Below the pieces are notes generated by a model. That model was not told where the DNA came from. It ran no database searches and saw only the letters and a list, made by a program, of their open reading frames with translations. A stretch of DNA of 64,000 nucleotides from Pirellulales bacterium. Lineage in GTDB: Bacteria; Planctomycetota; Planctomycetia; Pirellulales; Lacipirellulaceae. The DNA is taken from positions 62,001-126,000 of the forward strand of contig JANQOF010000027.1 of the NCBI GenBank assembly GCA_028279215.1, read 5' to 3'. The position numbers and the translations under genes were made by a program. Shown in pieces: positions 56,744 to 64,000 of the stretch. The first letter of the stretch is position 1, and every line of letters starts with the position of its first letter.

Positions 56744-58552
56744 TTAGTCTTTCCGATCGCTCGTACGGCCGGTGGCCACGTCGAACTCGGCAACCGCTGG
56801 CACAAGCATTGCGGCGGTGGCGAATCCATAAGCGAGCAGCGTAACCAGGAACACTGAACCATACTGCTGTGTCAGGAAGTTGGTGATAATCACAAAGGTG
56901 GCCAATGGTGCGGTTAGCGCCGCCAAACGAATGGCGGTTGAATCGAGCCGCCAGCCCAGTGCCGCATACAACGCAAGTCCGCCGCCTGCACTAAGCATCA
57001 TGAACATGGGAAGTTGTGCCCAGAAGCTGTTTGCCGCCACCATCATCCGCATGAATACCACCACACCGATGAACAGGTACAGAAGCGTGCCAATGCTAAC
57101 GCCTGCGGCTTGCCTGGAGTTCAGGTAGGTCATACCGCAATGAATACCCAACACTGCAGCGAATATCTGCATGACCAAGTATCCAATCGTGGCAAAGACC
57201 AGATTTTCGAGGCTCGCATCGCCCCGCCACCACACGTAGCCGCACAAAAACAGCGGCAACACGATCATCTCCTTGGCGTTGTAGAGCACGCCACCCAGTT
57301 TTCCATAGATGATCTCCTTGGGCGTCAGATCGGTAACTAGCAACAAATCAAGCGCGCGACTATCGCGTTCGCTTGTAAGCGAGGTAACGGCTAGTGCATT
57401 GGTTAGGACGATGCTTAGCGCCATCAGTGGGACAAGTGCTTTGGCGGGTGCGGGGATATCGGCCGCCACCCGGACCGTATACTCTTGCTCAGCCAGCAGG
57501 GTACCCAGAGCCATCGCCGACAACACCACAATCACCCAATAGACGATTCGAATCAGCAGTATCTTCTTGCCATACGCCAAGGTGCGGATTTCTCGCCACA
57601 GAACGGGGTTGTCCCACACTTCACGAAGTTCGCCCGGCGCTCTGTGGGCTTCGGTGCGCTCGTCGTCGCCGATTGCCCCGACTTCGGGCGCCTCGCTCCA
57701 GATAGCCCTCGACTCACGCTGCTCGGGTCGCGCTTCGCGCGAGGGATTCCAAACACGAACCATACCGATTGAAATGCCATTGAGCACTAGAATCAGCGCT
57801 GCAGACACCACCAGAAACGCAACGACAGGCGACACGCCCAATAGCTGGTCTGCGCGACTGTTGGCAAGCAGGTCGCTTTTTGCAGCATCGAGTACTGCCT
57901 GCCATGGGCTCATTGCCACGGCGACCGCATCGGCGTCGAAGCCGAATAGCTGCTCGCCGAGCGCCCCACGAGCGACACCTTCCCAGGCGAGCATCCATAG
58001 CATGATGACGAGCATCGTCATGGCCAAAGCTTGAAATGCCTTGTCGCGCCATAAGGCGATCGTCGACGCAAGGCTGCCGGCCGCTAACGCGCTCATTACC
58101 GTAACGGCCAGAACTCGCCCAATCTGAGCGTATGAGATACCGCCCAGCAACACCAATATGAAGAAAAAAGGCGCCGTAGCGGCGACCACCAGAAGTACGA
58201 CTAGCAAGCTGGCCAGGAGCCTTCCGAGCACAAGCTCGCAATTGGTGAGTCGCGTGAGCAGCAGCAGGACCAACGTCTTGCGATCCTTCTCTTGCGCCAC
58301 GGCCGCGGCGGTGAGTAACGCCGCCATGAGGGTTGCCACCGCCATTTCCAACGGAGCAAGCAACGCGAATACTTCGGCCCCAAATCGGGCAGAACCGCCG
58401 GTAGTCTGCAGAGAGTTACTTCCCGTGACGATCTGCCAGTAGGTCCACAACAAGACCAACAGTGTTCCTACGGCAACTGACGGCACGACGTAGAACCGCG
58501 CACTCCGCGGCGCGGTGGTCGCTTCGCGGGTGAATACCGGCCCAATAATCAA
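56744..58552 (-). CDS. ABC-2 type permease
   Basis: 602 residues from a TTG at 58552, which follows GAGAGGAA; the nearest ATG reads into a stop at once. About twelve membrane helices in two sets of six. The start region EKDRKTLVLLLLTRLTNCEL and the later SERDSRALDLLLVTDLTPKE are the ABC-2 permease box around the first and third helix of each set. It would act with an ATP-binding protein encoded elsewhere. Its stop is 37 bases from the convergent TIGR03790 gene. Confidence 0.88.
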   Translation of the reverse strand: MIIGPVFTREATTAPRSARFYVVPSVAVGTLLVLLWTYWQIVTGSNSLQTTGGSARFGAEVFALLAPLEMAVATLMAALLTAAAVAQEKDRKTLVLLLLTRLTNCELVLGRLLASLLVVLLVVAATAPFFFILVLLGGISYAQIGRVLAVTVMSALAAGSLASTIALWRDKAFQALAMTMLVIMLWMLAWEGVARGALGEQLFGFDADAVAVAMSPWQAVLDAAKSDLLANSRADQLLGVSPVVAFLVVSAALILVLNGISIGMVRVWNPSREARPEQRESRAIWSEAPEVGAIGDDERTEAHRAPGELREVWDNPVLWREIRTLAYGKKILLIRIVYWVIVVLSAMALGTLLAEQEYTVRVAADIPAPAKALVPLMALSIVLTNALAVTSLTSERDSRALDLLLVTDLTPKEIIYGKLGGVLYNAKEMIVLPLFLCGYVWWRGDASLENLVFATIGYLVMQIFAAVLGIHCGMTYLNSRQAAGVSIGTLLYLFIGVVVFMRMMVAANSFWAQLPMFMMLSAGGGLALYAALGWRLDSTAIRLAALTAPLATFVIITNFLTQQYGSVFLVTLLAYGFATAAMLVPAVAEFDVATGRTSDRKD

Positions 58553-58868
58553 GTCATTCCTCTCGGTGCCTAGCGACGACTACTGGCCACTGAACAACTT
58601 AAGGTCCAGCGTCGCGGCCGGAGTGCGGTCCCAAAAAATATAGGTGCCAGAGGTCGTGCGGTCGAGCGGCAGCCCGAACCTACAACCGGTCTAATGCGTA
58701 TATAATGTCCTTGAACCAGCAAATCATCGCGACTTACGCCCTGGGCAGGTGCGAAGCGGCCGGCATTTGCATAGAATCAAACTTGTCGCCACCTGAGCCC
58801 GGCGGAGCGGCGGTCGGCCCCCATCTTCTCCCAACACAACCTCAGCAATACTCACAGGACGGCACTCT
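58553..58868. other. Divergent spacer, 316 bases, with minus 10-like TATAAT
   Basis: TATAAT at 58701-58706 stands on the plus strand in GCGTATATAATG, 163 bases before the next gene. A minus 35 partner is not clear. No other feature was seen. Confidence 0.35.
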
Positions 58869-60278
58869 ATGGCGAGCATAATCTGGACATTCAATACGGG
58901 CTTTCACGCGGCGCCGCGGACGGCGATCGCTGCATTGTTGGCCCTAGCGATTGGAGTGGTTGCCGCGGATCGTGCGACTGCGCAAATCACCGCGAAGACG
59001 CTCATAGGCGACGCGGTGAGCGATCCCGACGACGCCAAGTATTCCGACGTGTCCGAGGCGATCAAGCGCTATACGAACAAAGATGTGCTTGGAGCCAAGC
59101 AGTTCTTGGAATCGGCCAAACGCAAGGACGCACGGTTGCCACCAGTCAACCTGATGATGGCAAAATTGTACTTCCTGAGTCGACAGAACCAAAATGGTCT
59201 GGCGGCGCTGGAAGCCACGGCCCGTGATGATCCTGGTGACCCGGAACCGTACCTGCTGCTTGCCGACCAAGCGATTGCTGCTCAGCAAGCTATCCAAGCC
59301 AGCGCACTGTATGACAAGGCAATCGAACTGATCGACAAGTACGACGACAACCCGCGCCGCAAGCGCAAATTTGTCATCCGAGCACACGCAGGACGCTCGG
59401 CCGTGCTGCAACGGTGGCAAGACTGGGCTCAAGCCGAAGCGGACATTCAGAAGTGGATGGAGGCGGACCCCGACGATGCCAATGCCCACAGCCGCCTAGG
59501 CTTCGTGCTGTTCATGCAGGGGCGCGAAAAAGACGGCTACGATGCGTTTACCAAAGCCAAGTCGCTAAACGACGAACTGCCTTCTCCCTATGTGTCGGCA
59601 GCCAGTATGTATCAACGATTGGCCACACAGACAGACGACGGGAAACAGGAAGCGGAGTACCAAAAGAAGGCCGAGCAATCGTTCCTGCGTGCCTATCAGG
59701 AAGACAAGGAGAATGTGACCACGCTAATCGCCTATAGCGAGTACTTGATTCGTACGGGGCAACTCGAAAAAGCGGCCCAGGTACTGGCTGCAGCGAGGGC
59801 GGCTCAGGAAAACTCGTTTCAGATCCAACTGCTGAGCGGCGTTCAAGCGCAAATGATTGGCGATGTCGATGCTGCAGAGAAGTACTACGTGCAAACACTG
59901 GGCCTTTCGCCTGGCAACAGAGACGCGAATAACCAGCTTGCTCTACTGTTAGTGGCGAGCGACGACGACGCCAGCAAAGCCCGTGGCGAAGCGATTGCCC
60001 GCAACAATGCGAAGCTGAACCCCAACAATGCGGATGTGAATATGACGTTGGCTTGGGTGCTACGTCAGGTGGGAAAAGGCAGCGAGGCGAACGAAGCCTA
60101 CCAGAAAGCAATCCGGCAGGGAACTCTGAGCGCTGACTCGACGCTGCTGCTTGCCAAGCTACTGGTGGAACAGAAGCGAGGCGACGTCGCCAAGGGACTA
60201 CTGGAAAATGCCTTAAAGCGCGAGCAAGGCATCTTCATCAATCGTTCCCAAGCAGAAGCGTTGCTTGAGACTCTATAG
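58869..60278 (+). CDS. Exported TPR protein
   Basis: 469 residues from the ATG at 58869 with AGGA 11 bases upstream. Signal peptide or anchor at about residues 18-40 (RTAIAALLALAIGVVAADRA). At least eight tetratricopeptide-type repeats follow (KLYFLSRQNQNGLAALEATA, AHSRLGFVLFMQGREKDGYD, LLSGVQAQMIGDVDAAEKYY, VNMTLAWVLRQVGKGSEANE). It resembles planctomycete TPR proteins of unknown partner. It ends before a bidirectional hairpin terminator. Confidence 0.85.
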   Translation: MASIIWTFNTGFHAAPRTAIAALLALAIGVVAADRATAQITAKTLIGDAVSDPDDAKYSDVSEAIKRYTNKDVLGAKQFLESAKRKDARLPPVNLMMAKLYFLSRQNQNGLAALEATARDDPGDPEPYLLLADQAIAAQQAIQASALYDKAIELIDKYDDNPRRKRKFVIRAHAGRSAVLQRWQDWAQAEADIQKWMEADPDDANAHSRLGFVLFMQGREKDGYDAFTKAKSLNDELPSPYVSAASMYQRLATQTDDGKQEAEYQKKAEQSFLRAYQEDKENVTTLIAYSEYLIRTGQLEKAAQVLAAARAAQENSFQIQLLSGVQAQMIGDVDAAEKYYVQTLGLSPGNRDANNQLALLLVASDDDASKARGEAIARNNAKLNPNNADVNMTLAWVLRQVGKGSEANEAYQKAIRQGTLSADSTLLLAKLLVEQKRGDVAKGLLENALKREQGIFINRSQAEALLETL

Positions 60279-60296
60279 CCGCCGAAGCGCACAAAA

Positions 60297-60334
60297 AGGT
60301 CATGGCAGGTCGATCCGTCGTCCTGCCATGACCT
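60297..60334. terminator. Bidirectional hairpin terminator
   Basis: AGGTCATGGCAGG (60297-60309) pairs with CCTGCCATGACCT (60322-60334), a perfect 13-base-pair stem with a 12-base loop. On the minus strand it is followed by TTTTT, so it ends the cysteine-rich gene; on the plus strand CTATCC follows. Confidence 0.8.
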
Positions 60335-60462
60335 CTATCCTGAAGCAAAACACAGCCGTGTTTCGCCCTCCCGTCTCATCCTGCTTATCGTATCGGCAGT
60401 GCACGTAGTGCTCCATTAGCCGAATTCGCTGATTGTTCCGCCTGCGCGTTGGGGCGAACCGA

Positions 60463-60927
60463 CTAGCGGCCCACTCCAGCGGGTCGTGCAACCGGTGCGC
60501 CGATGCCGCCAAGGCTCAGCGCATCGTTGGGAATCTGTCCCAGTTCCGCCATGCCGGTTGGCTCGATCCCCGCCTGGGTGCTGGCATACGGCTGGCCAAC
60601 GGGACACACGCAGCCAATGTAGGCCTTGTATCGCCGGTGCTCGGCCGGTGTGTAGCAGCCATGGGCCGCGTCCCGGAGCCGGTAGCAACGCATCGAATCG
60701 ACACACGGCCAATAGTAGCGGCCGCCGCAGTACCCTAGTTGGTCTGGATTGCAGGTCCAACTCACCGAGTTGGTGCGGCATGGCTGACTGGTAGCGATCG
60801 GCATCCCGTTCGTATGGCGAATCACCGGGTCGAGCAAACAGGGGCAGTGGGCATTCGACACCGAACTCAAAGCCCCCAGCACTACGGCGGGCAACAGGGC
60901 CAATTGGTAATGTTTGGCAAATTGCAT
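60463..60927 (-). CDS. Cysteine-rich secreted protein
   Basis: 154 residues from the ATG at 60927. A signal peptide (QFAKHYQLALLPAVVLGALS) precedes a mature part with at least nine cysteines: HCPCLLDP, QPCRTNSVSWTCNPDQLGYC, YWPCVDSMRCYRLRD, HGCYTPA and IGCVCPVG. The cysteines are near-paired, pointing to disulphides outside the cell or metal binding. No family recognised. A different frame over the same DNA (60416-60973) lacks a signal peptide and was not chosen. Confidence 0.7.
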   Translation of the reverse strand: MQFAKHYQLALLPAVVLGALSSVSNAHCPCLLDPVIRHTNGMPIATSQPCRTNSVSWTCNPDQLGYCGGRYYWPCVDSMRCYRLRDAAHGCYTPAEHRRYKAYIGCVCPVGQPYASTQAGIEPTGMAELGQIPNDALSLGGIGAPVARPAGVGR

Positions 60928-61079
60928 GGTCGTTCGAATTGGGACGACTAGAACACTCGCGGCATACTTGCACCGCGGCCTATCGCAGTCATCGACTCGC
61001 GCCGCACCTTTAGCAAATCGAATCTTCTAACGGCAGTACGACGCGTACAACACCTAAAACGCGAAGCGGCACGATCCAC

Positions 61080-62336
61080 CTACTCCGCGATCAATTCGGC
61101 GGGCTCCGGCGTGGTCAGTGGTTCTTCGTGGGAGGGCGCGTGGCCAGTATCGTGTGCCGCTTTGGGCATCAGGTAGAAGCCTGCCAACACTACGAAGCCA
61201 ATCGCGAGGCTCGCGTACCAAACCATCTCAGGCCAGTCTTGGTACACTCTACCACCAAGTGTCGGGCCGAGAACGAACGCAATGGAGATACCTGTCGCCC
61301 ACCAACCCATGTATCTTCCCTCTGCGCCAGCCGGCGCGCGATTGGCGACATAGCCAGCCGACAATGGCATCGACAGCATTTCACCCAAGGTCATCACCAG
61401 GATGGCAAACACTGCAAAAGCGAAGGTTGTCCCGAACGGTAACAGCCCAAACCCCAAGCAAGAAAGGAAGCTCCCCCACCCAATGGTCCGCACCAGCGGC
61501 CAACGCTTGGCATAGTCGATCAACAGCATCTCCACCGCTACGATTACGAGCGTATTGACGGCAAACAGCCAGCCAATTTGCCCCTCGCTCAGATGGTAGT
61601 GATCGTGCAAATAGAGCGTGTAGGTCGAGATGAACTGAAAAAACACGAGGGTGCTCAGCGTAAACAACACCAGAAACCAAATGAACGCACCATCGGCCAA
61701 TGGTCCCGCGACGGACGTGTTCGTATGCCGCCGAGCTTCGCCGGGAAGACGGCGTAGTCGAAAGTACGCAAGCAAGATGCACGCCGCGACAAACGTCGTT
61801 GCCCCATCGACGGCGAACAGTAACCGAAAGTCGATCTCGGCAAGCTTCCCCCCAAGCCATCCTCCAAACCCAAAGCCTAGATTCGCGGCCAGTCTTTGCA
61901 GCGCGAAGGCGCGAGCGCGTAACTCAGGCGGAGTCACCTTAGTAATCACCGTGGCGTTCGCCGGACGCACCGCTTCGGTCGCCAGCGCCAGCAGGAATAC
62001 GTTTAGCCCAATGGCCCAAGGATCACGCCAGTTCGGCAAGAGCCAGTAACCTGGCACCGCCAGGAACAAGCATAGCGTCTGGGTTCGCGCCGCGCCGACC
62101 ACTCCCACCAGTCGACCTCCAAGGTACGATCCGGCAATCGAGCCTGCACCAAACACGCCTACCATCTGCCCGGCATCGCTATCGGACATACCGATCTGTT
62201 TAGTGAGGTAGAGCGTCAGAAACGCCAGCACCATCGCTCCGCTACGGTTCACGAACATCACGAGCGCTAACATCCACAGCTCATTCGAGAGCCCGGAGAA
62301 AGCATCGCGATAGCGCTGGAAGGCGAAACGAAACAT
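61080..62336 (-). CDS. Major facilitator superfamily transporter
   Basis: 418 residues with twelve membrane helices. The loop motif between helices 2 and 3 is GSIAGSYLGGRLVGVVGAAR (G-x-x-x-D/G-R-x-G-R-x type, partly degenerate) and RYMGWWATGISIAFVLGPTL is the later motif. It belongs to the single-subunit, drug-or-sugar-like exporters; substrate unknown. It has a hydrophilic C-terminal tail (SHEEPLTTPEPAELIAE). No neighbour suggests a role. Confidence 0.9.
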   Translation of the reverse strand: MFRFAFQRYRDAFSGLSNELWMLALVMFVNRSGAMVLAFLTLYLTKQIGMSDSDAGQMVGVFGAGSIAGSYLGGRLVGVVGAARTQTLCLFLAVPGYWLLPNWRDPWAIGLNVFLLALATEAVRPANATVITKVTPPELRARAFALQRLAANLGFGFGGWLGGKLAEIDFRLLFAVDGATTFVAACILLAYFRLRRLPGEARRHTNTSVAGPLADGAFIWFLVLFTLSTLVFFQFISTYTLYLHDHYHLSEGQIGWLFAVNTLVIVAVEMLLIDYAKRWPLVRTIGWGSFLSCLGFGLLPFGTTFAFAVFAILVMTLGEMLSMPLSAGYVANRAPAGAEGRYMGWWATGISIAFVLGPTLGGRVYQDWPEMVWYASLAIGFVVLAGFYLMPKAAHDTGHAPSHEEPLTTPEPAELIAE

Positions 62337-62569
62337 AGCTTTAGAGCAGGTTCAGTGGGGAGACAACGCGATGGCTGTGCGACATGCTGCGTAGACCCTT
62401 GGATTGAGCGCCAGGTTCGCTCCGCGCGGCGTGGCGTCGCGCCCTATTAGAACGCCAAATCAACGAGATTCCAGGGCGAGGGCCAAGGTAGCCGATCTGT
62501 AATTCGGAGCAACAGACAACTATACTGGCACGCATCATCTCCGTCGCTCATCCCGGTTCCTTTGTCGTC

Positions 62570-63865
62570 GTGAATCTGTTACCGCAGTTCGCCCCCTTGT
62601 TGACAGCCATGGCGGTGCTGCTGGTGGGGTCCGCGTTCTTCTCGGCCAGCGAAGCGGCCCTGTTCTACTTAACTCGCGACGACCGCGAACGATTCGCTCA
62701 CGGCAACCGCGCCCAAAAACGTGTCGTGCAGTTACTTTCCGCGCCCGAGCGGCTGCTCACGTGCATCCTGTTCTGGAATCTTGTCATCAACATTGTGTAC
62801 TTCGCTTTGGCGTCGCAAATCGGCTTGAAACTCCGCGACGAAGGGCAGGCTCAGCCCGCGGCCATGTTCTCCATCGGCGCCCTGCTCGCGATCATCTTGC
62901 TCAGCGAAATGCTCCCCAAGAATCTTGCCGTCCTTTGGCCAAGGGGAATTGCCGCGGCCGTTAGCTTGCCGCTCACCGGCGCCATCAACGTGTTGTCGCC
63001 GGTGATCCCCACGTTGCAGACGGTCAATCGCATCTCGCTGCGAACGATCCTCCCCAACTTCGAGCGCGAAGAGTACTTGGAACTCCGCGATCTCGAGCGG
63101 GCGATCACCATCAGCACGCCAGACAAAACACTTGCTCAACAAGAGGAACTCGTACTGCATCAAATCGTGTCGCTCTCGGAGCTTGAAGCCGAGGAGCTCA
63201 TGCGCCCTAGGCTCGGTCTTTCGTTCTACCACGCCCCCGTGACGCTCGAAGACTTGCGGGCGAATCCGCCGAACTGCGACTATTTGCTCGTGGCGGAATC
63301 CGACAGCGAGGAACTCGACCGGGCGATGCCGCTCTCGCAACTCGCGAGTGTGAAATCGGCGACACTCGAAGCAGAGTGCGAACGCGTCGCCTACGTACCT
63401 TGGTGCGCATCGGGCGCCACGACGCTCGACGTGCTGCGGCGTAGTCGCGGTGGACTGGCGGTCGTCGTCAACGAACTGGGTGAAACGATTGGCATCGTTA
63501 CCTTCGACGACGTCATGCACACACTGCTCGCCAATCCTGCAATTCACGCGACCTCGCGGACGGCCACGGCGGCGATCGAGCCGCTGGGCGATAGTACGTT
63601 TCGCGTCGATGGCGCAATCACGCTCCGCCGGCTGGCAAAGCAATTGGACCTGGAGTTGCCCTCGGTCAAAAGCGTGACGGTCGCTGGGTTGCTGCAGGAA
63701 TGTTTGCAACGTTTGCCGCAGCCAGGCGACGAAGTCGACTGGGGAAACTGCCGGTTTGAAGTGACCGAATCGCCACGACCTGGCGTGCTGACTGCCACCA
63801 TTCACCGACTCGCGGATCGCCAGTTCGACAATGGCGAAACCTTCAGCGACGGAGGTGGATTGTGA
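62570..63865 (+). CDS. CNNM/CorC-type membrane protein with DUF21 and CBS-like parts
   Basis: 431 residues from a GTG at 62570. The N-terminal DUF21 part (LVGSAFFSASEAALFYLTRD, then two more helices with LLSEMLPKNLAVLWPRGIAA) has the S-x-S-E-x-A signature of the magnesium/cation efflux-like CNNM fold. The middle (VAYVPWCASGATTLDVLRRS, then GGLAVVVNELGETIGIVTFD) is a CBS-type domain, and the end a CorC/HlyC-like transporter domain. The next gene overlaps it by 4 bases (GTGA), so the two probably work together. Confidence 0.9.
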   Translation: MNLLPQFAPLLTAMAVLLVGSAFFSASEAALFYLTRDDRERFAHGNRAQKRVVQLLSAPERLLTCILFWNLVINIVYFALASQIGLKLRDEGQAQPAAMFSIGALLAIILLSEMLPKNLAVLWPRGIAAAVSLPLTGAINVLSPVIPTLQTVNRISLRTILPNFEREEYLELRDLERAITISTPDKTLAQQEELVLHQIVSLSELEAEELMRPRLGLSFYHAPVTLEDLRANPPNCDYLLVAESDSEELDRAMPLSQLASVKSATLEAECERVAYVPWCASGATTLDVLRRSRGGLAVVVNELGETIGIVTFDDVMHTLLANPAIHATSRTATAAIEPLGDSTFRVDGAITLRRLAKQLDLELPSVKSVTVAGLLQECLQRLPQPGDEVDWGNCRFEVTESPRPGVLTATIHRLADRQFDNGETFSDGGGL

Positions 63866-64000
63866 TTCTCGCATTAGTGCTATTCGCCGTCGGCATGCTG
63901 CTGAGCGCCTTCTTTAGCGGCTCCGAAACTGGTTTCTACCGCCTCAATCGCGCCCGGCTGCTAATCAACGCGCTCGATGGCGATTGGACTAGCCGAGGCC
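63862..64000 (+). CDS. Second CNNM/CorC-type membrane protein (cut by window edge)
   Basis: Only 46 codons are visible from the GTG at 63862, overlapping the stop of the previous gene (GTGA). The opening LVLFAVGMLLSAFFSGSETG, then FYRLNRARLLINAL, has the same S-G-S-E-x-x-F/L pattern as the DUF21 domain of the first gene. It is a paired paralogue and the rest lies outside the window. Confidence 0.85.
   Translation, partial: MILALVLFAVGMLLSAFFSGSETGFYRLNRARLLINALDGDWTSRG

Noticed and set aside
62732..63874. 380-codon open frame on the minus strand
   Set aside because: Shadow of the CNNM/CorC-type gene, which has its DUF21 and CBS-like patterns.
1..64000. CRISPR array, insertion sequence or prophage
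   Set aside because: No regularly spaced repeats, transposase, integrase or phage structural genes were found.

Overview
The window reads as chromosome of a planctomycete, most likely order Pirellulales. This is an inference from content, not from a marker gene. The supporting features are PEP-CTERM proteins, a TIGR03790-type protein with dockerin-like GDFNxDxxVxxADY repeats, an ECF sigma factor with a fused beta-propeller, a TPR protein carrying two RNA polymerase alpha C-terminal domains, Uma2 and GxxExxY family proteins, many GTG and TTG starts, and scattered CACCCGGCCTTCGGCCACCCTCTCCCC-type hairpins in spacers. Base composition is moderately GC-rich and even. No phage, insertion sequence, CRISPR array, rRNA or plasmid function was seen. 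One tRNA (Thr, CGT) is present.

Region 1 to 13 kb: the 3' part of a class C beta-lactamase-like serine hydrolase (cut by the window edge), an ECF sigma factor fused through a membrane helix to an FG-GAP propeller, a short FecR-like stub, a LysM protein, an alpha/beta-hydrolase fold protein without the nucleophile serine, a VWA protein, and a minus-strand run of rny (RNase Y), a YmdB-like phosphoesterase, a DUF2752 membrane protein and a lipoprotein.

Region 13 to 29 kb: core metabolism on the plus strand. It holds tilS, a large AsmA-like envelope protein, a small acidic protein, dapF, a DUF374 acyltransferase, then xseA-xseB-ispA-dxs (exonuclease VII with isoprenoid precursor supply), a secreted protein, tRNA-Thr, the TPR/alpha-CTD protein and tgt. 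yajC and a fused secDF follow at 29 to 33 kb, then an RND/MMPL exporter.

Region 35 to 42 kb: short planctomycete-type proteins, a TPR lipoprotein, a GNAT acetyltransferase, purF, Uma2 and a zinc-ribbon protein.

Region 42 to 50 kb: an eight-gene minus-strand array. It contains a LuxE/PaaK-like acyl-activating enzyme, an aldehyde dehydrogenase-fold protein that looks like an acyl reductase, an iron alcohol dehydrogenase, a PQQ-type propeller protein and a HemW-like radical SAM protein, with a GH16 glycosidase and a GxxExxY protein in between. Together these suggest a route from a carboxylic acid through an activated acyl group and an aldehyde to an alcohol. This is the best candidate for an undescribed pathway here.

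Region 50 to 64 kb: an overlapping pair (190-residue protein and SNF2 helicase), a cluster of exported proteins with PEP-CTERM tails, an ABC-2 permease, a TPR protein, a cysteine-rich secreted protein, an MFS transporter and two overlapping CNNM/CorC-type membrane proteins, the second cut by the window end.
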